Positions 17,460 to 26,007 of a stretch of 64,000 nucleotides of DNA are shown piece by piece. The position numbers were made by a program, and so were the translations under genes. Every line of letters starts with the position of its first letter. Positions within the stretch are counted from its first letter, which is position 1. Below the pieces are notes generated by a model. That model saw only the letters and a program-made list of their open reading frames with translations. It did not search any database and was not told where the DNA came from. Source of the DNA: Fodinibius sp. Rm-B-1B1-1 (lineage in GTDB: Bacteria; Bacteroidota; Rhodothermia; Balneolales; Balneolaceae); NCBI RefSeq assembly GCF_038594945.1, contig NZ_JBCFYD010000001.1, positions 1,054,001 through 1,118,000 on the forward strand, in the 5' to 3' direction.

Positions 17460-17904
17460 ATTTATTAATGTTCACACTTCTTATAATTGTTTATTAGTAG
17501 TGTCAGCTTGAGCAGCATGTCCAGTTACTTTTTCCTTTTTAAAGACACCAAAGTCAGGTTTTTTGTCACTTCTATAGCTATAATTTAAAAATTCCTGTCT
17601 TTTCAGAAATCTGATCTACTTCAAAATTTAAAAAGTAAAGATGATGGCCTTGAGAAAAAGGCGGAGAGAATTTTAGGGAAAGTTTATGCAGGTATTGAGT
17701 CAGAAAAGGAGGATTCAGAGATTGCTCAAAAATGAATCCTAGGTTTGCAAAATATAAAGAGAGCAGTTAGATGAGTTTAAAAAGTATAGAAGCTTTGAAC
17801 AGAAGGCTATATTATCTCGAGAGTAATATAGGTTGAGCATATTTAAAATGTTTATAAAATAAATAAGTCCATACCTAATTGTAGGTCATGGACTTATAGA
17901 AAAG
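17460..17904. other. Gene-poor stretch with coding-like scraps, both strands
   Basis: No intact gene. On the minus strand about 17484-17620 a frame without a start reads RQEFLNYSYRSDKKPDFGVF and ends NKQL-stop. On the plus strand about 17590-17735 another reads KSKDDGLEKKAERILGKVYA and ends EIAQK-stop, and near 17775-17830 a third ends FEQKAILSRE-stop. None has a start codon or a recognised family. They look like remnants of genes lost next to the tRNA, but chance open frames in AT-rich DNA cannot be excluded. Confidence 0.3.
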
Positions 17905-17978
17905 TACGCCCGAAAGGATTCGAACCCTTAACCTTCTGATCCGAAGTCAGACGCTCTATCCAGTTGAGCTACGGGCGC
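17905..17978 (-). tRNA. tRNA-Arg, anticodon UCG
   Basis: On the minus strand the sequence folds into a full cloverleaf: acceptor arm GCGCCCG with CGGGCGT (first pair G-U), D arm with AGCTCAACTGGATAGAGC, anticodon arm TCTGA-CTTCGGA-TCAGA giving anticodon TCG, and T arm with GGTTCGAATCC. 74 nt including discriminator A; CCA is not encoded. Reads CGA and probably other CGN arginine codons. It bounds the degenerate 14-18 kb zone. Confidence 0.96.
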
Positions 17979-18201
17979 ATATCGTTTTAAAAGGATTCTA
18001 AATATCTCGCTTTGGTAGACAAATTACAACCGTCAAATATCGATTAACATAAGGGTGGGGGAAGGTGTAGGAAAATTAAGTGTAACTGTTGTTCATATCT
18101 TTTTACGTGAGGAATTAGCAATTATCGAACGATTGGCGTTAATTGTTAATTCAATATGATGCCGGTGTGAATAAGAATATTAGCTATTAAAAGGTCATAT
18201 T

Positions 18202-19338
18202 ATGTATAAATATTTATCGATATTTCTCGTTGCAATTTTAATGACAGCTTGTAATGCCAATACTGATACGGAAAATGAGGAGGATAGTGTTAAACAGGAG
18301 TATAACACCGAAACGATTATCTCTGAAATTGATGTCCCTTGGGGGATGGATTGGCTGCCCAATGGTGATATGTTAGTAACGGCACGAAGCGGTGACTTAT
18401 GGTTGTATAGAAATGGTAGTTTAGTTGATGAATCTATTGGCGGTGTTCCCGAAGTTTGGGCACGAGGTCAAGGCGGTTTGCTTGATGTAAATGTGCATCC
18501 CAACTACGAAGAAAACGGGTGGATATATATTACCTATTCCAATTCCGAAGGAAGTGGAGCAGGCGCAAATACGGCGCTAATGCGGGCTAAGCTTAATAAT
18601 GATCGAACAGAACTCGTGGATAAGGAAGTGCTGTATAAAGCGGAGCCTAACACCGAACGTGGTCAACACTTTGGTAGTCGGATAGTATTTGATAATAATG
18701 GACACGTTTTCTTTGGGATAGGAGATCGAGGAGCTCGTAATGTTAATCCGCAGGATATAAGCCGAGACGCCGGAAAAATTTATCGGTTAAATGAAGATGG
18801 AAGTATTCCCGAAGATAATCCATTTGTAGGTGAAGATGGGGCCAAGGAAGCGATATTTGCGTATGGTAACCGTAATCCCCAAGGCATGGACTTACATCCT
18901 GAAACAGGACAGCTTTGGGAGCATGAGCACGGCCCACGGGGAGGCGATGAAATCAATATTATTGAAGCAGGTAATAACTATGGATGGCCTGAAATCTGTT
19001 TCTGTATTGATTATGATGGAACCGAAATTACCCCCGACACAGCCAAGGCAGGCATGGAGCAACCCGAGTGGTATTGGGATCCTTCCATTGCTCCTTCAGG
19101 GATGACCTTCGTAACCGGCGATAAGTTTCCCGAATGGCAGGGCGATATTTTAGTAGGCTCACTTAAGTTTGGCTATGTAATGCATGTTGATGTCGAAAAT
19201 GGAGAAGTCGTTGGAGAGGAGAAGGTATTTGAAGATATCGGCCGAGTACGAAATGTGAAGCAGGGACCAGATGGCAATATCTATGTTGCTACAGAAACGG
19301 ATAGTGGTGTTGTTCGTATTTCTCCAGCCAATGAATAG
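18202..19338 (+). CDS. PQQ-dependent aldose sugar dehydrogenase-like lipoprotein
   Basis: 378 residues with a lipobox (LMTAC, lipidated Cys17), so anchored in the envelope facing the periplasm or surface. The mature part is a six-bladed propeller of the soluble glucose/sorbosone dehydrogenase family (YliI/Asd-like): VPWGMDWLPNGDML, GQGGLLDVNVHPNY, GQHFGSR, GDRGARN, YGNRNPQGM, HEHGPRGGDEINI and NYGWP are all family landmarks. The His, Arg and acidic residues that bind PQQ and calcium fall in those motifs. It oxidises aldose sugars in relatives that receive PQQ; no pqq biosynthesis gene is in the window. Single gene with terminator. Confidence 0.92.
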   Translation: MYKYLSIFLVAILMTACNANTDTENEEDSVKQEYNTETIISEIDVPWGMDWLPNGDMLVTARSGDLWLYRNGSLVDESIGGVPEVWARGQGGLLDVNVHPNYEENGWIYITYSNSEGSGAGANTALMRAKLNNDRTELVDKEVLYKAEPNTERGQHFGSRIVFDNNGHVFFGIGDRGARNVNPQDISRDAGKIYRLNEDGSIPEDNPFVGEDGAKEAIFAYGNRNPQGMDLHPETGQLWEHEHGPRGGDEINIIEAGNNYGWPEICFCIDYDGTEITPDTAKAGMEQPEWYWDPSIAPSGMTFVTGDKFPEWQGDILVGSLKFGYVMHVDVENGEVVGEEKVFEDIGRVRNVKQGPDGNIYVATETDSGVVRISPANE

Positions 19339-19368
19339 AGATTAAGCCTTGATATTTGATGTATTAGT

Positions 19369-19401
19369 ACTGGCGCAAGTTTAAAGCTAGCGCCAGTTTT
19401 T
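19369..19401 (+). terminator. Terminator after the sugar dehydrogenase gene
   Basis: Perfect 8-bp stem ACTGGCGC (19369-19376) with GCGCCAGT (19390-19397), a partly paired loop, then TTTT. It ends 25 bp before the stop codon of the convergent downstream gene, so it may serve both. Confidence 0.85.
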
Positions 19402-19425
19402 ATATGGGAAAGGAATAAGAAATAT

Positions 19426-20421
19426 CTACTCTTGTACTACCTCTTGCTCTTCTAAGTTATCAACTTCTTCCACGGGGTCAAGCTTAAGATAGTCAACTAA
19501 GTCCTCTTGCATGTCATCGCGGATGCGTTCCGGGTGAGTTATCTTAGTATAAAAAACGGTGAAGTAGATAACTTTGATACCGGTAACGGTTCGTTCAAAA
19601 ATGTTGCTGAAAAGCTTGCCAACCCAGAAAGCAAAAATAATGGGAACAAAGCTGAAGGCAACATCATCGCCTCCAATATCAATAGTGGAGGATGGAAATA
19701 GTTCGCTTCCAAAATATCCCAGTGCTGCGGAGATAATAAATAGGATAGTATAGGCCGGTATGGTAACATGACGTACAACTCTCCCTAAAAAATCGATGCC
19801 AAATATTCCTACCAAAGATTCAGGTACCCGCTCTTTGAGCTTTTTCATCTCTTTAACGGCTGATGTGATATCCAACTTGTCGACCGCCACCGAGGGCAAC
19901 AGGTAATGGTTTGCCAGGTCCCAAACTTCTTCAAGTCCGGCGATAAAAAGGCGAATAAGCATCTTTATAATCCCGCCACCGAAAAATTTACTTTTGTTGA
20001 CGAAGCTCATGAGGATGTCGATCCAGGCAATTTTTCGTATATGCCACTTTAGCTCTTTGCTGGCAGTAGTGGCCCCTTTGTAGGAGGGATCATTGCCGAT
20101 AACGGTTTCATAAACAATCCAGCTCATGCGCATTTCTTGTTTGTTGTCATAAAAATGTTTGTATAAAAAGAGTAAGAATCCCAGAAAGAAGGAACCCAAC
20201 GCATAACCCAGATGGTTGTACTGCCATAAAAAGAATCCGGCAAAAATGAATGTGATCATAATAGAGTGATACACGACCATCCGAATCCATGGCTTTACGA
20301 TATCCTTATCTTTTCCAACAATGGTGAGGGTGCTTTTGGCAAGGTTACCCACTGATTTAAGACGTTCGGTATATGGCAGTGAATCAAATGATTGATTGGC
20401 TTTCTCAAAATCGAAACTCAT
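19426..20421 (-). CDS. Membrane protein of unknown function
   Basis: 331 residues. Two hydrophobic segments near 47-85 and two more near 222-275 suggest four transmembrane helices, with a large soluble middle part (about 90-215) rich in basic and aromatic residues (EMRMSWIVYETVIG, KELKWHIRKIAW) and an acidic C-terminal tail (DPVEEVDNLEEQEVV). I recognise no named family. Convergent with the sugar dehydrogenase and divergent from the dienelactone hydrolase, so transcribed alone. The 244-bp gap upstream (20422-20665) shows only AT-rich promoter-like DNA. Confidence 0.75.
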   Translation of the reverse strand: MSFDFEKANQSFDSLPYTERLKSVGNLAKSTLTIVGKDKDIVKPWIRMVVYHSIMITFIFAGFFLWQYNHLGYALGSFFLGFLLFLYKHFYDNKQEMRMSWIVYETVIGNDPSYKGATTASKELKWHIRKIAWIDILMSFVNKSKFFGGGIIKMLIRLFIAGLEEVWDLANHYLLPSVAVDKLDITSAVKEMKKLKERVPESLVGIFGIDFLGRVVRHVTIPAYTILFIISAALGYFGSELFPSSTIDIGGDDVAFSFVPIIFAFWVGKLFSNIFERTVTGIKVIYFTVFYTKITHPERIRDDMQEDLVDYLKLDPVEEVDNLEEQEVVQE

Positions 20422-20665
20422 ATGTACCCCAGTGTTTAGTTAATTATTTATATCTCTTGATATCCAGATGAATCTAATGTTATTATTTTGTTCCTAACTA
20501 AGTTCATTCATTGTACAGATCATATGATTAACCCTCAAACTTAGCTCTTTTAATATTTTTTACAGATGATATATTTCTGCTGACAGGTAGTAAATACGAG
20601 ACCATGCAACTTTTTGGCTCATATTTTGATTAAAAAGGTATAACCATAATAAAAAAGAGGGAACC

Positions 20666-21508
20666 ATGTTTCAGTTTAGAAGGGTGTTTTTTGTATTGGG
20701 ATTGGGACTGCTATTGACAGCGTGTAGTGATAGTCCGAAAGAAGATTTTATTGATCGGATGGATAAGGAGCACCAAGGGGACGCGCCTGTAGAAAATGCT
20801 GCCCAAAACCTTAGTCAATCAACTGAGGTGACGGGAGAGGAAGTCCAATATGCGACTGTAAATGGTCAGGAGATAACCGGCTATCTTGCAAAGAGCGATA
20901 AAGGTACAGCATTGCCCGGTATTATTGTGATCCACGAGTGGTGGGGATTGAATGATAATATTCGCATGATGACAGACAAGCTGGCCGGAGAAGGATATAC
21001 AGCTTTGGCAGTGGATTTATACAAGGGGAAGGTGGCTGAATCGCCAGATAGCGCGGGGACGTTTGCACGATCTGTAAATGATGATGAGGCAGTCGATAAT
21101 CTGACCCAGGCATATGGCTTTTTGATGGAGAAAGAGGGTGCCAATAATATTGGTGTCATTGGCTGGTGCTTTGGCGGGGCATGGTCGTTGCAAACGGCAC
21201 TTACTCATCCTGATAAAATTGATGCTACGGTAATTTATTATGGTCGGTTAGTTACCGATACCGAGCAACTGAAGAAGTTACAAATGCCGGTTTTGGGCAT
21301 CTTTGGTGAAGAGGATGAAGGGATTCCTGTTGAGCAGGTCAAAGAATTTGAGTCGGCTTTGAATGAGGTTGATGTAGAAAATAATATCCATATTTATGAA
21401 GGAGCGGATCATGCTTTTGCCAATCCATCCGGAACACGCTACAACAAACAGGTGGCCGAAGATGCGTGGGATAAAACGATTCGTTTTTTCGAAGATAATT
21501 TAAAGTAA
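20666..21508 (+). CDS. Dienelactone hydrolase family lipoprotein
   Basis: 280 residues. Lipobox LTAC with Cys20, then an acidic linker and an alpha/beta hydrolase of the dienelactone hydrolase family. The nucleophile is Cys168 (GWCFGG), the acid Asp217 (EEDEG), the base His249 (GADHAF), and the Glu that controls the Cys nucleophile is Glu91 in HEWWG. Family members hydrolyse cyclic lactone esters, but envelope-anchored ones rarely have a known substrate. AGAGGGAACC precedes the ATG, a good ribosome-binding site. Single gene. Confidence 0.92.
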   Translation: MFQFRRVFFVLGLGLLLTACSDSPKEDFIDRMDKEHQGDAPVENAAQNLSQSTEVTGEEVQYATVNGQEITGYLAKSDKGTALPGIIVIHEWWGLNDNIRMMTDKLAGEGYTALAVDLYKGKVAESPDSAGTFARSVNDDEAVDNLTQAYGFLMEKEGANNIGVIGWCFGGAWSLQTALTHPDKIDATVIYYGRLVTDTEQLKKLQMPVLGIFGEEDEGIPVEQVKEFESALNEVDVENNIHIYEGADHAFANPSGTRYNKQVAEDAWDKTIRFFEDNLK

Positions 21509-21561
21509 ATTAAAAAATTTTGATTGGGGTATAGATTTCCGAGTCCCGATAGTAAGTATAA

Positions 21562-21590
21562 CCCACACAGGGGTGAGAGTCCTGTGTGGG
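21562..21590. terminator. Hairpin between convergent genes
   Basis: Perfect 10-bp stem CCCACACAGG with CCTGTGTGGG and a 9-nt loop, placed between the dienelactone hydrolase stop and the nitroreductase stop. No T-run follows on either strand, so it may be a transcript-end hairpin processed with Rho or by nucleases. Confidence 0.5.
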
Positions 21591-21607
21591 CTAATACTAT
21601 ACTTCTT

Positions 21608-22216
21608 TTAGTTATTTTTCCATTCTCCATCAAAGACAATATTATCGAGCTTTTTGCGCTTACGCGGGGAGGTTTCTTGTTGTTGAAGCTTTTCATCTAA
21701 GGATTCTGGATTGCCCTTATGGCCAATCGCAAACATGGTTTTGGGGGTAATGTTCTCAGGGAGATCATATATATTTTTAGCTCGCTCGGGAGAGATTCCG
21801 GCCATTTGGTGTACATAAAGATCGTGTCGGGTAGCCTCGAAGGTTAGGTGGGCGATAGCTTGTCCCAAATCATGTGCGGCATGGGGATTCTCACGGCCAT
21901 CCAAATCAAAAGTGGTTTTAGTAAGAGCCAGAACTAAAACGGGGGCTCCTTTTGCCCAACCTTCATTAAATTCATTCATCACGGATGCCAGTTTGCTATA
22001 GGCCTCTTGATCTTCCTTGCGTGCAACGATAAAGCGCCAGGGTTGTTCATTGTAGGATGAGGGGGCCCAGCGTGCGGCTTCAAAAAGTTGGGTCAATATA
22101 TCATCATCGATTGGCTTTTCTGAGAATACACGGGGGCTCCATCGTTTTTGAAGGAGTTCGTGAATAGGGTATTCTGTATCGGCTAATTTTGTAGGTTGTT
22201 CTTCTGTAGGTTGCAT
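21608..22216 (-). CDS. Nitroreductase family protein
   Basis: 202 residues. KRWSPRVFSEKPID (about 24-37) carries the FMN-phosphate Arg, followed by EAARWAPSSYNEQPWRF, and the C-terminal half has HDLGQAIAHLTFEA and MAGISPERA, typical of the HBAN/YdgI-like subgroup. An oxygen-insensitive FMN enzyme using NAD(P)H; substrates could be nitro compounds or quinones. It is divergent from a flavin reductase gene and the two share a 140-bp promoter region with a 22-bp dyad (22238-22259), suggesting shared redox control. Confidence 0.9.
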   Translation of the reverse strand: MQPTEEQPTKLADTEYPIHELLQKRWSPRVFSEKPIDDDILTQLFEAARWAPSSYNEQPWRFIVARKEDQEAYSKLASVMNEFNEGWAKGAPVLVLALTKTTFDLDGRENPHAAHDLGQAIAHLTFEATRHDLYVHQMAGISPERAKNIYDLPENITPKTMFAIGHKGNPESLDEKLQQQETSPRKRKKLDNIVFDGEWKNN

Positions 22217-22237
22217 ATAGTTGGTTTATCGCTTGTT

Positions 22238-22259
22238 ATTAGTTTAATGTTGAACTAAT
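22238..22259. promoter_or_regulatory. Inverted repeat in the divergent nitroreductase/flavin reductase promoter
   Basis: ATTAGTT (22238-22244) and AACTAAT (22253-22259) are perfect 7-bp arms with an 8-bp spacer. The site is 22 bp upstream of the nitroreductase ATG. Size and symmetry suit a MarR- or Rrf2-like dimeric regulator; no such regulator gene is in the window. Confidence 0.45.
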
Positions 22260-22356
22260 TAACAAGGTCGTTTTGGTTATAATTCCATTGATTTTTGAAT
22301 GGTTAATCTTTTAAAAGCATTCCTTTAGTGAGTATTAATCAGAAAATATTTGAGCT

Positions 22357-23028
22357 ATGAGTCAAAAGGTAGAAATTTTAGAGATTGAAGAGGTTACCCA
22401 CAATGTAAGAGCGTATACTTTTGAAAAACCCGATGGCTACTCTTTTACGCCGGGACAGGCTACAGAGGTTGCTATTGATAAAGAAGGGTGGCGCGACGAA
22501 AAGCGTCCTTTTACATTCACCAGCCTGCCAGATGATGATTACTTGCAATTTGTGATCAAGAGCTATCCTGATCATAATGGTGTTACTGAGCAAATTGGTT
22601 CGCTTGAAGAGGGGGATCAATTTATTATTGATGATGCCTGGGGTGCAATTGAATATACAGGTGAAGGCGTTTTTCTGGCAGGTGGAGCCGGGGTGACGCC
22701 ATTTATTGCTATTCTCCGGAATCTCTATGATAAGGACGAGATCGAATCAAATATGCTCATCTTTTCAAATAAGACAGAGAATGATATTATCCTGAGGGAA
22801 GAATTTGAAGAGATGTTGGGCGATCAGTTTATCAATGTGATTACGGATGAACCTACCGATGAGCATATTTTTCTGGATGGATTTATTGACAAGCAATTTT
22901 TGGCTGAGCAGATCGATGATTTTGATCAGCCGTTTTATGTGTGCGGCCCTCCTGCTTTCAATGATGCGATGATCAAATATTTAAAAGAATTGGGAGCCGA
23001 TCCCGATGCGTTGGTGTTTGAAGAATAA
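22357..23028 (+). CDS. FAD-dependent flavin/ferredoxin reductase-like oxidoreductase
   Basis: 223 residues with the ferredoxin-NADP reductase fold. FAD motif RPFTFTS (about 49-55), the NAD(P) loop GGAGVTPFIAIL (about 108-119), and the C-terminal CGPPAFND that contacts the nicotinamide. No iron-sulfur Cys cluster or transmembrane domain is present, so it passes electrons to a separate partner. Divergent from the nitroreductase across a dyad-containing promoter region. Confidence 0.9.
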   Translation: MSQKVEILEIEEVTHNVRAYTFEKPDGYSFTPGQATEVAIDKEGWRDEKRPFTFTSLPDDDYLQFVIKSYPDHNGVTEQIGSLEEGDQFIIDDAWGAIEYTGEGVFLAGGAGVTPFIAILRNLYDKDEIESNMLIFSNKTENDIILREEFEEMLGDQFINVITDEPTDEHIFLDGFIDKQFLAEQIDDFDQPFYVCGPPAFNDAMIKYLKELGADPDALVFEE

Positions 23029-23123
23029 TACGGGGGAATTTTTTGAGTTTTGGAAGATAAACGATATCCTGTCAAACTCTGTTTAAACCATGAAGTAATT
23101 CCAAACCAAAGTATTTGTAAATT

Positions 23124-23528
23124 ATGAAGTTAGTTGATCCTAACGGTAACGAAGTCACAAGTAAAGAGAATGCCGATGCCAAAGAGCTGGAAAAGCAGAT
23201 GTCTAATAAGATTGAGTCGCTGCTGGAACCAGTAATGAATAAGATTAAGTTGTCCGGCGCGCAAGTTCCCCAGCAACAGCTGATGCAATTAAGTTCTGCA
23301 GCACAGCAAATGTTGCACAACCGAATGATTTATAACCTGTTACAAAAGGTGGGCATTGAGGATCTCGACGAAGTGCTTTCCGAAGATGATGTTGAGGAAC
23401 TTTCTACCTCACTAAAGAACCAGGTAAAAATGGTTGACGGTGATGAAGCGCAAAATGCTCAGCAGCAGATGAAGCAGAAAATGCAAGAGATGCAGCAACA
23501 GCAGCAACAGAACAATCCAGATAATTAA
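23124..23528 (+). CDS. Conserved-looking hypothetical protein with Gln-rich tail
   Basis: 134 residues, no signal peptide or membrane segment. Predicted helical throughout; the last 25 residues are mainly Gln and Met (QQQMKQKMQEMQ, then a run of Gln), and a shorter VPQQQLMQLSSAAQQ lies in the middle. I do not recognise the family. The N-terminus MKLVDPNGNEVTSKE suggests a short beta turn before a long helix. It is 95 bp after the reductase and followed by an intergenic repeat. Confidence 0.65.
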   Translation: MKLVDPNGNEVTSKENADAKELEKQMSNKIESLLEPVMNKIKLSGAQVPQQQLMQLSSAAQQMLHNRMIYNLLQKVGIEDLDEVLSEDDVEELSTSLKNQVKMVDGDEAQNAQQQMKQKMQEMQQQQQQNNPDN

Positions 23529-23540
23529 GCTGCAAACTCA

Positions 23541-23627
23541 TGTCACCCTGAACTCGTTTCAGGGTCTGTTATGAGAACAGATGCTTAGAAATACTGAGGA
23601 AAGTTCAGTACATAATTTAGCATGACA
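23541..23627. repeat. Bacteroidota-type intergenic palindromic repeat
   Basis: Bounded by TGTCA (23541-23545) and TGACA (23623-23627). It begins with ACCCTGAACTCGTTTCAGGGT, itself a hairpin, and ends with GTTCAG...AGCATGACA, the form of the widespread TCATCCTGAACTCGTTTCAGGATCT family of repeats in Bacteroidota and relatives. It occupies the gap between two convergent genes. Confidence 0.7.
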
Positions 23628-23640
23628 AAGTATTGGTGTT

Positions 23641-23669
23641 CGTCCGACTGCTAAACCAGCAGTTGGACG
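23641..23669. terminator. Hairpin at the 3' end of queA
   Basis: CGTCCGACTGCT (23641-23652) pairs with AGCAGTTGGACG (23658-23669): 12 bp with one G-T pair and a 5-nt loop. It begins 5 bp beyond the queA stop on the minus strand. There is no strong T-run. Confidence 0.6.
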
Positions 23670-23674
23670 AAATT

Positions 23675-24676
23675 CTAAAGTATCAGCATGGCGTCGCCGA
23701 AGGAGTAAAAACGATATTCCTCATCGATGGCATGCTGATATATTTTTTTCATTTCATCATAGCCGGTAAAGGCGGCTACCAACATCAGCAAAGTACTTTT
23801 GGGCAGGTGAAAGTTCGTGATGAGTGCATCAGTAGCCTTGAATTGAAAACCGGGGCGAATAAAAATATCCGTATCCATTTTTGTGGCTGTAAACTGCTGA
23901 TGTTCTCGGAGTGATGATTCCAGAACACGTACGCTGGTAGTTCCTACCGCTGTAATATGTTCAGCCTTATTTAGTTGGTCAGCAGTTTCTTTAGTGATTT
24001 TAAACCATTCCGAATGCATGGTGTGGTCATCAATGCTATCAGCTTTGACTGGTGCGAACGTCCCAAGTCCTACATGTAGCGTTACTTCGGCTTGGTTGAT
24101 ACCTTGCTTTTCAAGCGTCTCCAGCAACTCATCTGTAAAATGAAGTCCGGCAGTGGGTGCAGCTTTGCTTCCCAGATCATCCGCATACACCGTTTGGTAC
24201 TTTTCTGATAACGATTCGTTCTGTTCTATGTAGGGTGGAAAAGGGGTATGTTTGTGTTTGTTGTAAACAGGATTGTTAAGGGCGGGTGTTAGTTTTAACG
24301 TTCGCAAACCCTCTTCATCGATATCCAATACTTCGGCTGAAATGTTTTCCGTAAGTTGAAGCGTTCTTCCTTTTTTAAATTTCTTGCCGGGCCGTACCAT
24401 TGCTTTAACCGTGGTGTTGTTGGCGGCATTGAGGACAAAGATTTCTTTTTTGCCCTCATCAAAAAGCAGGCGGCATTTTTCTACTTTACTGTTGTTAACA
24501 ACCAGTGTGGTATTTTCTGGAAGGTAATCTGAAATATTATAAAAGCGATCGTCGGTGATAGTGCCCGTGGCACTATCATATACAAGCAGTCGGGAATGAT
24601 CTCGGGGATCAGCCGGTTGCTGGGCGATAAATTCATCGGGGAGATCGTAATCAAAATCGGAAAGGGTATAGCTCAT
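23675..24676 (-). CDS. queA: S-adenosylmethionine:tRNA ribosyltransferase-isomerase
   Basis: 333 residues, usual length. Family landmarks include the N-terminal DFDYDLPDEFIAQ, then RDHSRLLV, LVVNNSKV, the central APTAGLHFT (about 170-178), LHVGLGTFAPVK and the C-terminal NFHLPKSTLLMLVAAF. It transfers and isomerises the ribosyl part of SAM to make epoxyqueuosine at wobble G34 of tRNAs for Asp, Asn, His and Tyr. Transcribed in the same direction as dinB, 103 bp downstream of it. Confidence 0.97.
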   Translation of the reverse strand: MSYTLSDFDYDLPDEFIAQQPADPRDHSRLLVYDSATGTITDDRFYNISDYLPENTTLVVNNSKVEKCRLLFDEGKKEIFVLNAANNTTVKAMVRPGKKFKKGRTLQLTENISAEVLDIDEEGLRTLKLTPALNNPVYNKHKHTPFPPYIEQNESLSEKYQTVYADDLGSKAAPTAGLHFTDELLETLEKQGINQAEVTLHVGLGTFAPVKADSIDDHTMHSEWFKITKETADQLNKAEHITAVGTTSVRVLESSLREHQQFTATKMDTDIFIRPGFQFKATDALITNFHLPKSTLLMLVAAFTGYDEMKKIYQHAIDEEYRFYSFGDAMLIL

Positions 24677-24779
24677 TTGGAAATATTTTGGCCGTAGAAT
24701 TACACGGATTATTTTTCACGGCTAAAGATAAGGAAAAATAATGGGTTTCAAGAGTTAGAGACGTAGTAAATATCTCCTC

Positions 24780-25880
24780 TCAGTACTCACCACTTTTATC
24801 AAATGGTATTTCCAGCTGTTCGAAGATGCCTTTTTCATTAAGGTTTAGATTCGATAGCGTGATGCCGAGCAGGCGGACTTTTCGTTCCCCCACCTTAGTT
24901 TCTTCAAGTAGGGAAATAGCGGTGTCGGCAATATCTTTAGCTTCATCAATATAGTGGCTAAAAGAGGTACTTCTGGTGATGGTTTCAAAGTCATCGTACC
25001 GTACCTTAAGCGTAACCGTTTTACCAGCCGCATTTTTGGATTTCATATTTTTTGAAATCTTTTCGGACAGTTCGCGCAAAAAATTATTGATCCAACCCAG
25101 GTCGTCAACATCATCAGAAAAAGTACGCTCCTTGCCAATGGATTTTCGGATTCGATGCGTTTTAACTTTACGGTTGTCAATGCCCCGAACAATGCGGTAG
25201 TAATAGCGTCCTGTTTTACCAAATTCATTGACGAGTTCAATTTCTGACCATTCCTTAAGATCCTTGCCGGTGTGAATGCCCAGCGATTTCATTTTTGATT
25301 CAGTTGCTTCTCCAATCCCATAAAATTCTCCTATTTCTAATTTTTCCAGGAAGTCTTCAGCATCTTCAGGTAAAATTACCGCAAGTCCATTGGGTTTATC
25401 GAGATCTGATGCCACCTTGGCCAGAAATTTATTATGAGCTACCCCGGCCGAAGCGGTAAGGCGTGTTTTTTCTTTGATGCGCTTGCGGATTTTTTTAGCG
25501 ATCAGTGTTGCTGAGGGTAAGTTAATATGATTCTCGGTTACGTCGAGGTATGCCTCATCCAGTGAAAGAGGCTCAACGAGATCCGTAAATTCAAAGAAGA
25601 TTTCACGAATCTGTTCCGAAACTTTTCGGTAGACTTCAAAACGTGGTTTTACAAAAATGGCATTCGGACATAATCGGATGGCTTTTGCTGCTGGCATGGC
25701 AGAATGAACGCCATACTTACGTACCTCGTAGCTGGCTGCTGCAACTACGCCGCGTCCTTCGGGAGATCCTCCCACAATGAGCGGTTTACCGCGGTATTCA
25801 GGAAAATCGCGCTGCTCCACCGATGCATAAAAGGCATCCATGTCGATGTGGATTATTTTTCGGATATCGGCGTTGGTCAT
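24780..25880 (-). CDS. dinB: DNA polymerase IV (Y-family)
   Basis: 366 residues. Catalytic Asp13/Asp15 lie in HIDMDAFYASVE and Asp108/Glu109 in SLDEAYLDVT, with the helix-hairpin-helix region near 180-215 and a little-finger domain up to 350. Near the C-terminus EQLEIPF fits the QLxLPF-type sliding-clamp motif. It performs translesion synthesis. A 7-4-7 inverted repeat with CTG-N10-CAG, as in LexA boxes, lies 20-37 bp upstream of the ATG, so SOS control is likely. A separate dnaN gene is present at 52991. Confidence 0.97.
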   Translation of the reverse strand: MTNADIRKIIHIDMDAFYASVEQRDFPEYRGKPLIVGGSPEGRGVVAAASYEVRKYGVHSAMPAAKAIRLCPNAIFVKPRFEVYRKVSEQIREIFFEFTDLVEPLSLDEAYLDVTENHINLPSATLIAKKIRKRIKEKTRLTASAGVAHNKFLAKVASDLDKPNGLAVILPEDAEDFLEKLEIGEFYGIGEATESKMKSLGIHTGKDLKEWSEIELVNEFGKTGRYYYRIVRGIDNRKVKTHRIRKSIGKERTFSDDVDDLGWINNFLRELSEKISKNMKSKNAAGKTVTLKVRYDDFETITRSTSFSHYIDEAKDIADTAISLLEETKVGERKVRLLGITLSNLNLNEKGIFEQLEIPFDKSGEY

Positions 25881-25899
25881 TGGTGGAGATAAATCAGTT

Positions 25900-25917
25900 A
25901 CTGTAAGATATTACAGT
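25900..25917. promoter_or_regulatory. LexA-box-like operator upstream of dinB
   Basis: Perfect inverted repeat ACTGTAA-GATA-TTACAGT on the plus strand. It has the CTG-N10-CAG form of the gammaproteobacterial SOS box and sits 20-37 bp upstream of the dinB start, where it would block transcription. No lexA gene is in the window. Confidence 0.65.
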
Positions 25918-26007
25918 TAGGCAAGTAATTATAAAAATAGGTTCCAAAATCGGTTAAAAAAGTATATTTTTTGTCCAATTCATTTTAAACTAAAATAATT
26001 TGATGCG

